Notes under the pieces: generated by a model | What the model was told of the DNA's origin: nothing | The model's database searches: none | The model's input: the letters and a program-made list of their open reading frames with translations, nothing else | In this document: positions 49,522-61,385 of the stretch, piece after piece | Position numbering within the stretch: position 1 is the first letter of the stretch | Layout: every line of letters starts with the position of its first letter | Program-made: the position numbers and the translations under genes | Assembly: GCA_018398765.1 (NCBI GenBank) | Contig: JAHBMJ010001616.1 | Location: forward strand, 5,001 to 69,000 | Source of the DNA: Chromera velia | Lineage: Eukaryota; Sar; Chromeraceae | Length of the DNA stretch: 64,000 bases | Direction of reading: 5' to 3'

Positions 49522-52500
49522 TCAATCATCCTCCATGAGTATCAACAGTGCAAGTTACAGCGTGTACGGAAAAAAGTTTTCGAGCACTATCCGCATGCCG
49601 CGGCTCACACTGCTACCCACCCGCACGTCCCACAACATCGGGACCCGCCCCGTCCCCGCCAGCGCTATCAGTACCAACACCCCCTCATCTCCGACAGAGG
49701 ATCCCCACAAGTTCAGTTCTTCTAGAGGGGGAGGGGTTGCCTCACCCCATGCTTTGACCATTTTTTTCAGGCCGGCATCATTCACGCGGCCGAGTTTCAG
49801 ACACCGCAGCTCTGGCAGCTTCTCTGCCGACAGAGCCTGGCAGAGAGCGGACGTCCCTTCGTCGTCACCCAGGGGCACTCTCGGCAACTCCAGAGAACGG
49901 GGAGACCGCAGCTTCCCACTCCGAAGCCCAACGCAGAGAGCGGAGAGGCTTTCTGAACACAGCTTTCCCTCAAACTTGAGCTCTTGCAGATCTGCTAACT
50001 GCCCGAAGCTCAAAGCAAATGTAAGTGCTGACATCTGAGCAGACTCGGCTGCTACATGCTGCTGGGAGTCTCCCTCCTCTTCCGACTACAAGGTCAGACT
50101 TCTGAGAGACTTTGCATAGGGGGAACAGAGGGCGCGGGAGAGGGCCTGCATGCCTTCCTGTCCGAGGCACATGGCGGTGAAGACAGAGGAGAAATACAGA
50201 TTTTGGAGTTTCGGAAATTTACCCTTTACGATACATTCGGCTAGGGGGGGGGCAGCGGGGGGGGTATCACCCGGAAGGAGTCTGGTGATACGAATGCTGT
50301 GGAGGGAAGGGAGGAAACCTCCCCCGGACGCTATGGCGTTGAAGAGAGCGGAAACTCCTTTCTCTTCTTCAAAAACGTCACAGTTTATGTAGAGCTCCTC
50401 AAGAGCGTGCGAACTGAGGGAAGGTGCTTCCCCTCCCTCCCCTCCTACATGGACCAATGCTTCCCCCAGATCGCGGGCAGCACCCTCTGCAATGTTCCTA
50501 ACACCCCAACTTTCGAGCTGAAAGTTTCGAAGCCCCGGCACCTTCCTGGCACGGATGATAGCAGCGACTGCTTTTACAGCCGCGTCTGGAAGGTCACTGA
50601 GATGGAACTTGACAGCCACCTCTGGAGACAGTGAACCCACCCCTAACCCCCCTGCTAATTTCTACGCTCTACAGCCGTCTCCACCCTCACATTCCACAGT
50701 GACAGAGAGGTCCTCAAGGGACACGAGGCTCCCCGACCCCAAACCCTCTGCAAGGGCCCCCACCAATTCATCGAATCCCTAACCTTCCGACCAATGGAGC
50801 GACAGTCTTCGCAGAGAAGACAACCCCCCTGTTCCTAGTGCCCTTGCAAATTCACGAATCCGCCCACTGGGAATTATATCATCTTTACCATTTTCAAAAA
50901 ACAGATCTAGGTCTTCAAGGGACTCCAACCCCCCTCCCGTGAGCCCCTCTACCAGTCCCCCCCAAATGTGACTCGAAATGTCGTCGGCGTGTGTGGGAAA
51001 GGCTATATCCATTTTCAACACAGAGAGAGCGAGAGCCTTACCGCTTGCAATACTGCGTGTGACAACACCAATTCCCGGCGAAAACAAGTCCTCATTTACT
51101 ACCAGCTCCTTCAATTCGGGCAGACGATCGGAATCTAAAGCAGCAGCAAGAGCCTGACCTGCAGAAACGTCCACTCCACAAAGGTGAAGTGCCGTGAGGG
51201 AGGGCACGCTGCCCGTTTCAAGGGCACTGCACACAGCAGTGCACACAGCAGTCACATCGGCCTGCCGCATATCGGTGCCACTAAGATTGAGTCTTTGGAC
51301 CGACGGCAACCTCCCCCCCCCAAATGCTTCACCAACCATCGGAGCTGCGGTGTCAGCATCGTCTGAGCCTTCAAGCTGGTTATAACTCACGTCCAGCTCC
51401 TGCAAGGCAGGGAACTGATGAGAGAACAGAGCGGTCAAACTACTGAAATTCCATTCTCCCCCCTTGGATTTCCTTGCAAGACAATTCTCCTTCAAAATGA
51501 GGACCCTCAGAGAAGACAGAGTCCCCGCCCCCACCGCCCCCGCCAACCCCCCCACACCCTCTGCCATCATGTCGTTGCCCCCCAAGTCCAATACCTGCAG
51601 AGAGGGCGTCTTCCCTTCCTTCAAAGGCGCGCTCAGCGCTTTCACCCCCTCTGCTTTGGCTGTTGTCTTGCTCAGCTTGAGGGACTGCAGGGGAAGTGCC
51701 CCCTTGGAAGCCGACAGTCCCCTTGCCAGCGTCGCCACTCCGGAGGGGCCCAGAGGGTTGTTGCTGACATCCAGGCCCAGAAGCTTCGAGAGAGTGCCCT
51801 CACTGAAGGCGAACCTGAGGGCTTCCATGCTAAGGGATCGGAGTCGGTTCTCTGCATCCATGGCATTCAAAAAAGCGAATCCAGACAGAAGAGTATGCAG
51901 AGGCTGCTTTCCGTACCAAGAGCAAGACTTCTTTCTAGTTTGTTGTGTAGGTCATGTTAGGATTCCATGAGAGCAAAAAAAAGGAAAAGGATTGCATGAT
52001 CGAAAGTTGGAAGAAGGAAACGACTGGGAGAGCGAGAGGTGCCACACACAGAGAGGGTGGAGACTAATCAGAGAGGCTCTGAACTTCCGTGCAGACTCTG
52101 ATTGAGAGGGGGTCGATCCACTAACCGCCCACATCCAGATATTCCAGAGAAGGCGGAAGAGAGTGCAGAAGGGTCCCGCCCGCAGAGTCACTCATGTCAC
52201 ATTCTGCACTCAGACAGAGAGAGCATGCCTTCCTTAAGCTTCGCTGGCTTGCTGGTTTTCTCAAATGAAAAACAGAAAGCCAGGTCCTAGCGGGAGAATT
52301 GGGAAAGAGGAAGGAAGGAAGGAAAGGAAGGAAGGAAAGGAAGGAAGGAAGGAAAGGAAGGAAGGAAGGAAGGAAGGAAGAAGGCACAGAGGAAGGTATC
52401 TAATAGGAAGGTATGCAGGTGGATGGGCGGAAAGATGTGCAAGCAGACAAGCAGACAGCCGTCACATTCTGCGGTCACAACATCAAGAGCGCTTAAAGCT

Positions 52501-54287
52501 TCAAGGCCGACAGAGCACTTGCGATGACCCGTCGCGTCTTGAGAGGCCTGACAGAGGACCCAACGAGAGAAAAAGGCTTCAAGCAAAAAGATGGGGGAGT
52601 GTTCAGAGGCACAGTCCTCATTTTTTCGTCAGTGGACCGACTTGAAAGGTTGAGAGTCTTCAAAGATGCAGAGGCCGCTCCCCTGAAGAATCTGTTGAGC
52701 ACAGACAGACACGGGCCCTTGCACACGTGCGGGCCTGCAATGGGAAGAGGGGCAACTGCCGTGTTCACTTTTTTTTTTTCTTTGCCCTCTCCTTCCTTCG
52801 TGTGTGGCGACACAACAAAGACCGAGTTAACAAGGCAAAACACGGGAGACCAAGAAGAAGAGGAATTTGCCCACAGGAGCGGAGAGAACTTCAAGGGGAA
52901 GAAGTGCAAGATTAAGGAAGAAGGGCAAGCGTGCCAGAGAGTGTGTAAGCAGAATTTATTGGGGGAGCATATGCACACCGCTGACCTACCTCCCTTGAGA
53001 GTCTCCAGAAAGTCAGGCCCCGCGGGAAGGGAGGACAGAAGGAGACCCAGCTTCCCTGCATCTAGCGAGAACTCTGCATGCACAGACCGGAAGAGAAGGA
53101 GGCGGGCACACACGTACATATACAGGGGAAGAGCCACACAGACCTGTGCGAACACACACGCACAAACGCACAAATTAACGGACGGACACATACCCCCGCT
53201 CCTCCTTTGCATGCATGAACGTGATCCTCTCAGCAGCCCCCACGCTAAAAGACCTCAGAAGGAGGCAGAAGAGATCAGGGGAGACTGTGCATGGCGTCTC
53301 CATCATCAGCCGAAAGTTTTTGAAAGAGAGATTGGCATCAAGAGAGGCATTCATTTCTGTTTCCCATTCTTAGTCGCTGATTTTCTGCTTTCCGCTCATC
53401 CAAGCCGCACTTCTGTAGTCTCTGCTTCTCATACTCCATTCTCCTCTTTTTCCTCTTTGCCAGAGAAGGTTTCCGTCGGGAGCGGTCACGCTTTATCCAT
53501 CCCCCTTTCCGTTTGATCCCCAGAAAAGAAACAGCGAGAAAACAAGAAGAGAAACCCACTGGAGAGGTCCAGACTCGACATGGGCCCGCCGATTTGCATC
53601 TGCATGTGAGAAAAAAAGTTTTCGCGTACATGTACATGTGCACATGATGAGGATGCACCCTTGGTACAACCTTTCTAGACATCTGGAGGAAGCTGTCTTG
53701 ATGTGTCGTGCCTGCCTTTCCTGTTCTCTCCCTTTTGACTCTCTTCTCTCTTCGGGGCCCCTCCACATCTTTGAAGTAGCTTCACGTGACTAACTGACCT
53801 GTTTGATGAAGTGCAGGGCCAGTCATCCTGTCCCGAAGCCCGCCTTCTCTGACGCCAGCTTTGGAATGAGCTGCAGCGGGTGACAGACAGAGCCAAAAGA
53901 TTCGAAAAGTCGAACCATTTTGGTGGAAGACGAGAAGAGCAGAGATGGCAAGCTGGTGAGACTGCGAGGAAGAAGGCAAGCAGTTCCAAAGGGTGCAAGC
54001 GAGATAAGTGACGCAGAACCCTGACTTTGCGTGAACTCGCAATTCAAAAATCAAATCGTGTCGGTCTCTACAAGTGCGCACGGTATTAAAATAGAAAGCA
54101 GGAAAGCACTTCTCGGAGATTGAGAAGCGTGAACCAGAGCGTCAACAAGCTCCTTCAGCGAAGAAGACCAAACGCTTGGATCATCCATGCAGCCGTCACT
54201 CACCTTAGCAGGCGCACTGGTGTGACTGAAGATCACAGAGAGCGGAGAAACGCAAGCTTCCACCGAGGCATCGTCTGCAGTCTCCAT
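49522..54287 (-). CDS. LRR protein gene interrupted by in-frame TAG codons
   Basis: The main exon runs from about 51861 (ATG, MDAENRLRSL) to TGA at 49522 in one frame of about 780 codons. It encodes ribonuclease-inhibitor-type leucine-rich repeats such as LLGLDVSNNPLGPSGVATLA and LQVLDLGGNDMMAEGVGGLA. In this frame lie TAG at 50779, 50662 and 50086, and TAA at 49555; there is no frameshift. LRR periodicity continues across each TAG (GFDELVGALAEGLGSGSLVS follows the first). Upstream exons are likely: 53073-52990 (LDAGKLGLLLSSLPAGPDF), one at about 52190-52122 (LLHSLPPSLEYLDVGG, GTTAGT donor), one near 52690-52640, and a first exon 54287-54204 (METADDASVEAC, GTGAGT donor). Their junctions were not all resolved. 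Such LRRs bind proteins. Pseudogene or read-through are both possible. Confidence 0.7.
52305..52384. repeat. (GGAA)n array
   Basis: Head-to-tail ggaa/ggaaa units within an intron of the LRR gene; pyrimidine-rich on the gene's strand. Confidence 0.9.
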
Positions 54288-54830
54288 TTCTTGTCTCCTG
54301 AAATTAAGAAATTGGACGAAAACAGAACGGGGTGTCGTAAGATGCAGAAAATCCAAATGATTTCTCTTCTGAATCATTCTTTTCCGTGCAGTGCACACCG
54401 GATGAAGTGATAGAACGCCACACTCATCTGTTTGCAGAGTGAAGTCGTCAGTGGAAATTTTCCTGTGCTTTCTCAAAAATCTTCCAGAGAGTCACAAAAA
54501 TACAGATAGACACGGGAATCCACCAGAAGGAACAAGTGCCAAAAGGAACGTCTTGAAGACAACTGCTAGGGGGAAAAGGTTCGACGGAGCCAGAAGGATG
54601 AAATCTGGGGATCGGTGTATTTATGCAGCCGATCGACACTCTAGCTTGCCCAATTAATCAAAGTCGTTGACTGCTGTGTGGCCCCGCGGAAGGCGCGGAG
54701 CGTGGCCCGGAAAGCGAATTAAGCTAGCTGAGAGGAAACCCCGCCGGAATCTTTACCAGGGTCCGCGGGGCGGGGATCGGGCTCCCCCCCCCCTCCCCCC
54801 CCNACCCACCCACCCACAATATCACAATCA
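54288..54830. promoter_or_regulatory. Upstream region of the LRR gene, GC-rich block
   Basis: Bases about 54676-54790 are GC-rich (ggccccgcggaaggcgcgga; gggtccgcggggcggggat) against AT-rich surroundings, as at other gene starts here. One unresolved base (n) lies at 54803 between poly-C and ccca units. Promoter function is inferred from position and composition. Confidence 0.35.
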
Positions 54831-55940
54831 CCCCAAGAAGGAAGTCTGTCTTCAAGCGCGGGCGCACGCGCGTACGTTAACGTTGTGTGTTAGTGTTTTT
54901 TTTGTATTTTGTTAGATTTTTGTATGAATTTTACAGTTAGATTGTCTTTTTTGTACCTTCCATGCTCTAGGCTCTTCGGCGCATATATGCAGATATGCAT
55001 GCAGATAAGTACATACAGACCTTATTAGGGTAATGGACCACCCCGCCATGCAGACCGCGTGACTCCTAATGTTGACAGGTGAATCTGACATACGCCGAAG
55101 CCCCTGAAAGAATATTCAGCCGAGGCACAAAACTCTCAACCATCAGAAGCGGACTCTTAACTAAGGGTAGCTGACACCTAAGCTGATGGTAACTGAGGGG
55201 ACACTTACTAAAACTTCACTTACATATACGTAAAAAATGACAGAAAAGTACAGGAAAGTTAATTTCGCTTTCCAGGTCATTCCAACTCATTCGTATATGG
55301 AGTGAGTTCTTAAGAATGAGTCAGATAGTTTGGAATGTGTTGTTATGCAGGAAGCCTCTGAGCTTTTTACCTGGGGGACTGCCCAGAAGCACTTACACCA
55401 TGTGCGTAATTCCTTCGTGTAGTACATATTTTATAAAAACACGAAAAATGATAAAAAAGCGTAATTAATGCGTAGGACACGTACTTACAGAATAGCTCAG
55501 ATCCAAGAGAAGTATTAGCAAGTATTGCAAGCAGTCTAGCTCGTGGTTTAGCTTAGTCTAGCTTGTGCTACACCGGAACCCATCAATCAATCAAACTTAT
55601 GTTAACGCATGCAAGTTTTATGGGTGAGTGTTGTTGATGCTCTAAAACCTCCGGTAATTAAAAAAAAAAAAAAAAACGTTTCAAATTTTGAAATCTGGTG
55701 TGCTCAAGACTACAGTAGACTAAAGCGAACTTTCAGCAAAGGAGCCGCGCCTACTCTTATAAAAGTTTAATACTGTTTTACTCAAATAGTAACAAATAGA
55801 CATTCGAGTATAAATTTAAACTCCCATCTTAGCTCTCACTACTATCACTCACGATAATATGCTTATTAAAAATTTCGGTCACGTGCACAAAACTTGTAAG
55901 CTAGTCTATATGTTGAGTGCATGACAGTGGTTTAAAAAAA

Positions 55941-55985
<45 letters not shown>

Positions 55986-57064
55986 GTATTAATTGCAACT
56001 ATATTGAACTGTGATTCGGATTTGAGCTCTCGGCACTTCATGCGCATGCCCCACAGTAGGCCCCAGGATAATTGTCGATCAGCTTTCGATTCTCACTTCG
56101 ATCACTTCTGTGTGACTTCTCCTTGATTGCTTTTTCTCATCGAGTCCATGCAGCTAGACAAGGGCGGACCTTATTGACCGCTCATGCCGAGCTTCCCTTC
56201 GCCTCGCCCCCATGCCAGTGAAAGCACAGAAGAGAGGAAGGGTGAACACTGTTCGACCTTTCAGACCGTTCAGGAAACAAGTCTTCAAGCAGAGTACAAA
56301 GAAATCCAAAACAGGCCAAATGGCACCAGCTGACAGCAACCGAATCCAATCGAAAAACACACAGCTCACTCAAGATTACAAGAAAAGGCATACCTGCATT
56401 CCGGGAATCGAATGCTGATTACTTATCTCAAACGAGCATGCAAGTACATTCAAAGAAAGAACAGAAGTCCAAAAAGGAAGAAAGAAAGAAACCCTCTCCA
56501 CGATCACCTGAAGCCAGCTCCTTTACGAAACAACAGAGGGCCAGTGTAGTGAAGAACTCTCATGTACACATGCATGACGGATGCATGTAGAACGAACTTC
56601 ACGAGCAAGGCCAGATGGGTACTCGCATCCACAGACGAATGTGACTTCCTCATCATAACCCCGCCTTTCCATGTAGGAGATATGGTGCTCGCACTCGGGG
56701 TGCGACTTCCGTATCTCTCACACACAAACAACATGAAAGGAAGGAAGGGTTGGTACACCGCCAAAAGCAGCAACAGCAGCAGTCACTCTTCATTCAAGCT
56801 TGAGCACAGTGCAATGAGAAGACAAAAATGCAAATGCCTTTCCCCTTCCTTGAATTTCCCATCAACAAGCAAGCAAGATTCAGTATTACTTCCGTTCCTT
56901 TCCGACTTTGCTGCAGACAAACAAAGAGTGCAGCGACACACACCACGTCTGATATTCATACAGACCAATAGCGGCAAGACCACTCGGACTTACTAAAAAA
57001 ACACAACGAAGCAGTCGCCACAAATCCATTCTTTCTCCACACAGTCAAGTCTGGCTCTTTCTGC
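54831..57064. other. AT-rich island, (CA)n and unassigned open frames
   Basis: Bases 54880-56000 are mostly AT-rich without coding signal, with a (CA)n array at about 55945-55983. Two plus-strand frames, 56212-56418 (68 codons, basic) and 56562-56996 (144 codons), lack domains and splice support; I do not call them genes. The right part is the 3' flank of the secreted-protein gene. Confidence 0.5.
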
Positions 57065-58205
57065 TTACAAAGCAACACTTCCTCTCGCGACACAGGGGGT
57101 GCTGGAGCACGAGGCGTTGGCGGGAGTGAATCCTCCGGCTGTCGGTGCTTCCTCGGAGACAACAGTTGTTGTTGTGATGCCCTCAGCAGGGAGCTCTCCT
57201 CTCTGTTGCATTCTCGTGGCCGCCTCCAGTTTGGCGATTGCGATGTTCTCCAGAGGGAGCTTCAGGGTGGCGTCCTCCGACTCGAGAGTTACCAGCACGG
57301 CGTAGTCTCCGGTAGTGTCGAGGGACCCGGCCAGCTTCGTGACGACAGGGGAGTGCGGGGTGGAGCACACACCAGCGAAGTAGGTCGGCAGGCTCAGGAG
57401 TGCGCATGTGGTGTCTTCGTTGGAGGCGAAGAGAGTCACTCCCTCCTGCTCCACGTAGGCCTCGCAGCCTTCCGGGGCGTTGACGTCGCACAGGGGCTCG
57501 GGGGTGATTTGGGTGAGGGCGATTTGGAGGGCTTCGGAGAGGGGGGCACCGGGGGCGGTGGTGAGGCCTTCAGGGAGGGGGGAGGGGATCTTTTCGACCG
57601 TCAGCATGGTGGAAGGGGTAAAGGATCCTGCGAGGAGAGGCAGTAGAAAGACCATGAGGAAGGGTCAGACTCCAGTCGAACAGCAACCAGGCCAAGTCGT
57701 CTTGCAGAACAACACATGGCAACAGAAGGGGGGAGAAAGAGGATGTGATCTGCCTGTCTGGGGGCCTCTCAAGGCGTGGAAGCGCTACAGTGCACGAGTT
57801 GTGAGCTGGTCTTCGTGGTAACTTCACTGGCGGCAATGTCAAGGAGATCCTTGCGTGGAGATGCAACATGCGATGTGCATGTTGCAGATGAAAGAGGAAG
57901 ACAGAAGTGTTGCATGCCAAACTTCTTCCGACACCATGGGAGAAAGGATGGACAAGCAAGTTCCTGGAGTACTAAGGAATGTGGAACAAGTGAAAGTGGA
58001 TGGAAGAAAGCAAGCAGGAGACCAGTTGGGTGATCGAAGCTGGCTGACCAGATCCTGTGGCCATGTAGCATCCTCCTCGTTGGTTTGCGAGTCCACAAGA
58101 CACCGCCTTCAGATCGGAAACGGAGAAGGCGCTCCCTGCGTCTTGTGCGAAAGCGATGTTGAGGGAAGTGGAAGCCAGAAGAGTGGTGACAGCCTTTCCG
58201 ATCAT
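57065..58205 (-). CDS. Secreted cysteine-containing protein, two exons
   Basis: Exon 1 (58205-58049) starts with MIGKAVTTLLASTSLNIAFA, a classic signal peptide with likely cleavage after AFA, and ends in phase 1 at a GTCAGC donor. Exon 2 (57627-57065) follows a tcctcgcag acceptor and stays open to TAA, giving 239 residues in all. The mature protein holds about nine cysteines (SCGLANQRGGC, LCDVNAPEGC, TTCALLSLP, GVCSTP, ASCSSTPC) and threonine-rich patches. It has no membrane anchor beyond the leader. The pattern suits an exported or cell-surface protein with disulphide bonds. No family is recognised. Confidence 0.62.
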
Positions 58206-58429
58206 TTTGATGCTTGAACGTTCGTTAGCTTGGATGGAAGACGTTTGCAACAATGCAACACTTAATTCAGGTACCGTTGTTTGAGATGAGTTCGACTGCA
58301 CGATTTCTCGCCGTTGACAGTTCGGATCGAGTTGCTTGCGGCTGCTGTGCTTTGAAGAGGCTGCTTTCAACTGACTATCTGTGTTGTGAAGAGACTGCAA
58401 GTGCTGTCAATTTGAAGGAGTCAGCCGGC

Positions 58430-58918
58430 AGCTAGTGCATGTTGGATCGAGGAGACATGCAGATCGAATCAACCGCGGCCATGCACAAAATTCGACTGTG
58501 ACTGCATGCATGACGCACGCCGCGCGTGCGTGAACCCCGCACGCGGTTGTCAGACGTGTTTGGAGCCTCGGCCGGTTCGCGGCCTTGCATGGGTCCGACC
58601 ATGCAATGACCGCGCGATCGACGCCGGGCCAATTCGGACAGACATGCGCATTTGGATTGACAGGCATGTGGCACATTGTGGCATCATTGTGGCACTGCGT
58701 CATCTACATCTCATCTACAGTCTTCCTTCTACTTGGTCATTTGGCAGCGTGCACAAAGTGTGTGGTCGAGATTGCAAGCTGAGTCGAGAACAAATCCCGC
58801 CTCCCCATGGGTTCTCATTTGTTTTCGGTCTGAGAGGAACACACGTCTCGTTTCGTCTCAGTCTGAACAAACTGAAGCCTTCAGCCTTTCAGAATACACT
58901 GAAGTCTGCTTGCTCAAA
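58430..58918. promoter_or_regulatory. Divergent upstream region with TGCATGCA
   Basis: Between the secreted-protein gene (minus) and the ankyrin gene (plus) lies a GC-rich stretch with gactgcatgcatgacgcacg at about 58499 followed by gccgcgcgtgcgtgaacc, repeating the combination of TGCATGCA and a GC block seen at two other divergent promoters. Function is inferred. Confidence 0.4.
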
Positions 58919-60016
58919 ATGTCAGGAGACACCCAAGCTCTGCCCGCTTTGAAAATCAAAGTGGAAACTGTGGCTGGGGATCTTATTGAGGTTGTGGGGA
59001 TGGTCAGAGACACGGGGGCGCCGTTGGAGCCGTACACCCTGGGGGGAATGCATGGAGACGGCAGTGACTTGGAGGATTTGTCTGTGGGGAAGGGAGACGC
59101 ATGCAAAGACTCGGAGGATTTCTCTGAAGGGAAGGGAGACGGCAAGCAGCGACTCAGAGTCCCCTCAGCGAGAGCCTCAGGGCGATGGCGAAGGTGGACC
59201 TTCTGCTGTGCCCCCTGTGCCCTCACAGAGCTCACAGGGTCGGTTGACACGATGAGAAGGGGGGCGAGGGTGCAGATGAACAGAATCATGCACCCGTACT
59301 ATGCAAGAATAGACCCGTCGATCCCCCTTTCCTGCCTGTAGCATGGGCAACACCATACGATCGGCTCCTTCCAGGTGATAGGAGCGAGGGGGGCTCTTCT
59401 GGCGTTCTCCCCCTGGTGGCAGAGGAAGAAGAGGAGGCAAAGAAGGAAGACCTCACCCTTCCTCTAAAGACAGGGGCATGTGTAGGTGGATTGGTGGAAG
59501 GGTTTGCAGCGCTTGTGAGGGCCTGCAGTCCGGTTTGGGAGTTTTTTTTTCGGCATTGAAGATGCTGGTGGAGGCGGGGACAGAGTTGGACTTGAGGGTT
59601 CCTGATGGCGATTCTGTCCTTCACCTGGCTTGTAAACTTCCGCACCTCACGATTGCTCGGTACGTTTTTGATTTCGCAGGGTGCAGATGTGGATGCAGAA
59701 ATCAAAGAGACGCAAAGGCAGGGGGGGTCCAATGCCGCGCGCGACGGCCAGAGAGATTTTATGCAGTCCTTGCATGCTCTCAGAGGGTAGAGAGGTAGAC
59801 GCCAAAGATGAAAACAGGGAGAAATGGTTATCGAGATGCGACAGAGCGGTGGCAGCGCTGCAAAAGTAGGCGAAGAGGACAAAAAGCAACAGACGCCCTT
59901 CATACTACGTTGTGTCGCTTTGTTAAACGAACGGCCGACCGAGCACAGAGACGTTACACAGCTCTTGATTGATTTCTCGTGGAGCAAACATGAATCATAC
60001 GAGTGCGGAGGATGAG
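58919..60016 (+). pseudogene. Ankyrin-repeat gene broken by frameshifts
   Basis: ATG at 58919 begins MSGDTQALPALKIKVETVA, with an acidic repeat (DLEDLSVGKGD, DSEDFSEGKGD). Coding signal then moves between frames: a Ser/Pro/Gln-rich stretch near 59150-59250, WATPYDRLLPGDRSEG near 59345, and GLVEGFAALVRACSPVW near 59480. Ankyrin-like sequence follows, LKMLVEAGTELDLRVPDGDS then VLHLACKLPHLTIARY (59560-59670) and LISQGADVDAEIKE in another frame. At least three shifts are needed, one at a run of T (about 59544). Introns could explain some of them, but no consistent splice sites were found, so decay is the better reading. Confidence 0.5.
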
Positions 60017-61036
60017 ATTGCGGAGCGGACTCAGCGGACGTTGCTGCATGCATGCAGTAGCTATCACTTGCTCTAGCTCTCAATGTGCTTCAGCGCATGC
60101 TTGAAAAGCGCATGCTTGAAAACGGAATACGTAGACATATCTACGGCAGACGAAGGTGGGTGGACTGCTTTACATTAAAAGGAAATTTATTTAAAGACCA
60201 CCGCTTGACCACGCCTAGCGTCGCATATAGGAAAAAAAAAACTGAACATGCACTGCATGATGGCCTATAGACCGATTAATATATGAATATATATGAATAT
60301 ATGCATATATGCATGTTTATATTTATAATAATCTTTTTTATATTTTTTGTTCTTTTCATATTATTAATCTATTTAATTACCTTTTTATTATTTTTTAGTT
60401 TTAAGATGACTAGCAAGATGACGGATAGACATAGTTTACATGAATCAGCGCGAAGGCCTTAAAACAAAACTTATTAATCAATCAGGTACAAAATGAAAGA
60501 TGAAAAAATCATTTCTGATAATTATCAAATCTACCTTTATACATAAACAGAATTTATACAATGTACCTCTTTTTTCACTAGCCTAGCCGCTAAGTTTTTT
60601 ATCTAAAATTTGGGTTTCAAAAAAAAAGAATTAAAAGCTGTGTACTAGTGGCTATGTATAGTGAGCAACGAGCATGTACATCTACTCTTTTTTTCTTTTA
60701 TACAGTTTAAACAGTTTTTTTTTCTCTATACATGTATGACGCCTCATTCGATCATGCAACTTAAACTTAAAATATGTCAAGTTTAATTCCCAAAAATAAA
60801 AACTAAACACTGACAATTACTTGGATATTACTTAGTCTATTGAATCAATCTCAATTAACTAAATATTTGGTATATTATAAAATACATTATAAAAGAATCA
60901 CATTGGTCCGGCCGGAGTCGCAAAACGCTAGGAAACGACACTCACTGGCAAAGCAATTCCCCCATGAATGTCTAGATGAATGTAATGAACAATACAATGA
61001 ACATTTTAATTAAATTAAGAGTACGTATCAATTCGC
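60017..61036. other. AT-rich island, no gene
   Basis: Starts with gctgcatgcatgcagtag and two gcgcatgcttgaaaa units (60030-60122), then becomes AT-rich from 60180 to 60905. No open frame or RNA gene was recognised. Confidence 0.55.
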
Positions 61037-61353
61037 TCATGCAACAGACGGAGAGTTCAAGGGACCGTCTGGAGGCACAGGGTGATGCACAGGGGGGTAT
61101 GCAAGCTCTGGTTGTGCTAGTCCCTTCTTGGCCCTTTTGTGGAGTGCCGCTTTCTCCACTTCGCTCTCCGCATCCGTGCTTCCAACATCTGCCCCGCTTG
61201 TTTGCTTCATTGGCTTCGTCTGCTTGGGAATCACGCACACGGGGGCTCCCCCCGCCTGCTTGGTGTCTATACCAAAAAGGTGAAGGTCGTCTAGGCCCCT
61301 CTCGGCCTGGTGTTTCATCAGGTAGGGCACAGAGATCATATCACGAATTCTGC

Positions 61354-61385
<32 letters not shown>

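Noticed and set aside
56212-56996. Two plus-strand open frames of 68 and 144 codons
   Set aside because: No domains, splice support or codon bias beyond chance; kept only as a note in the spacer entry.
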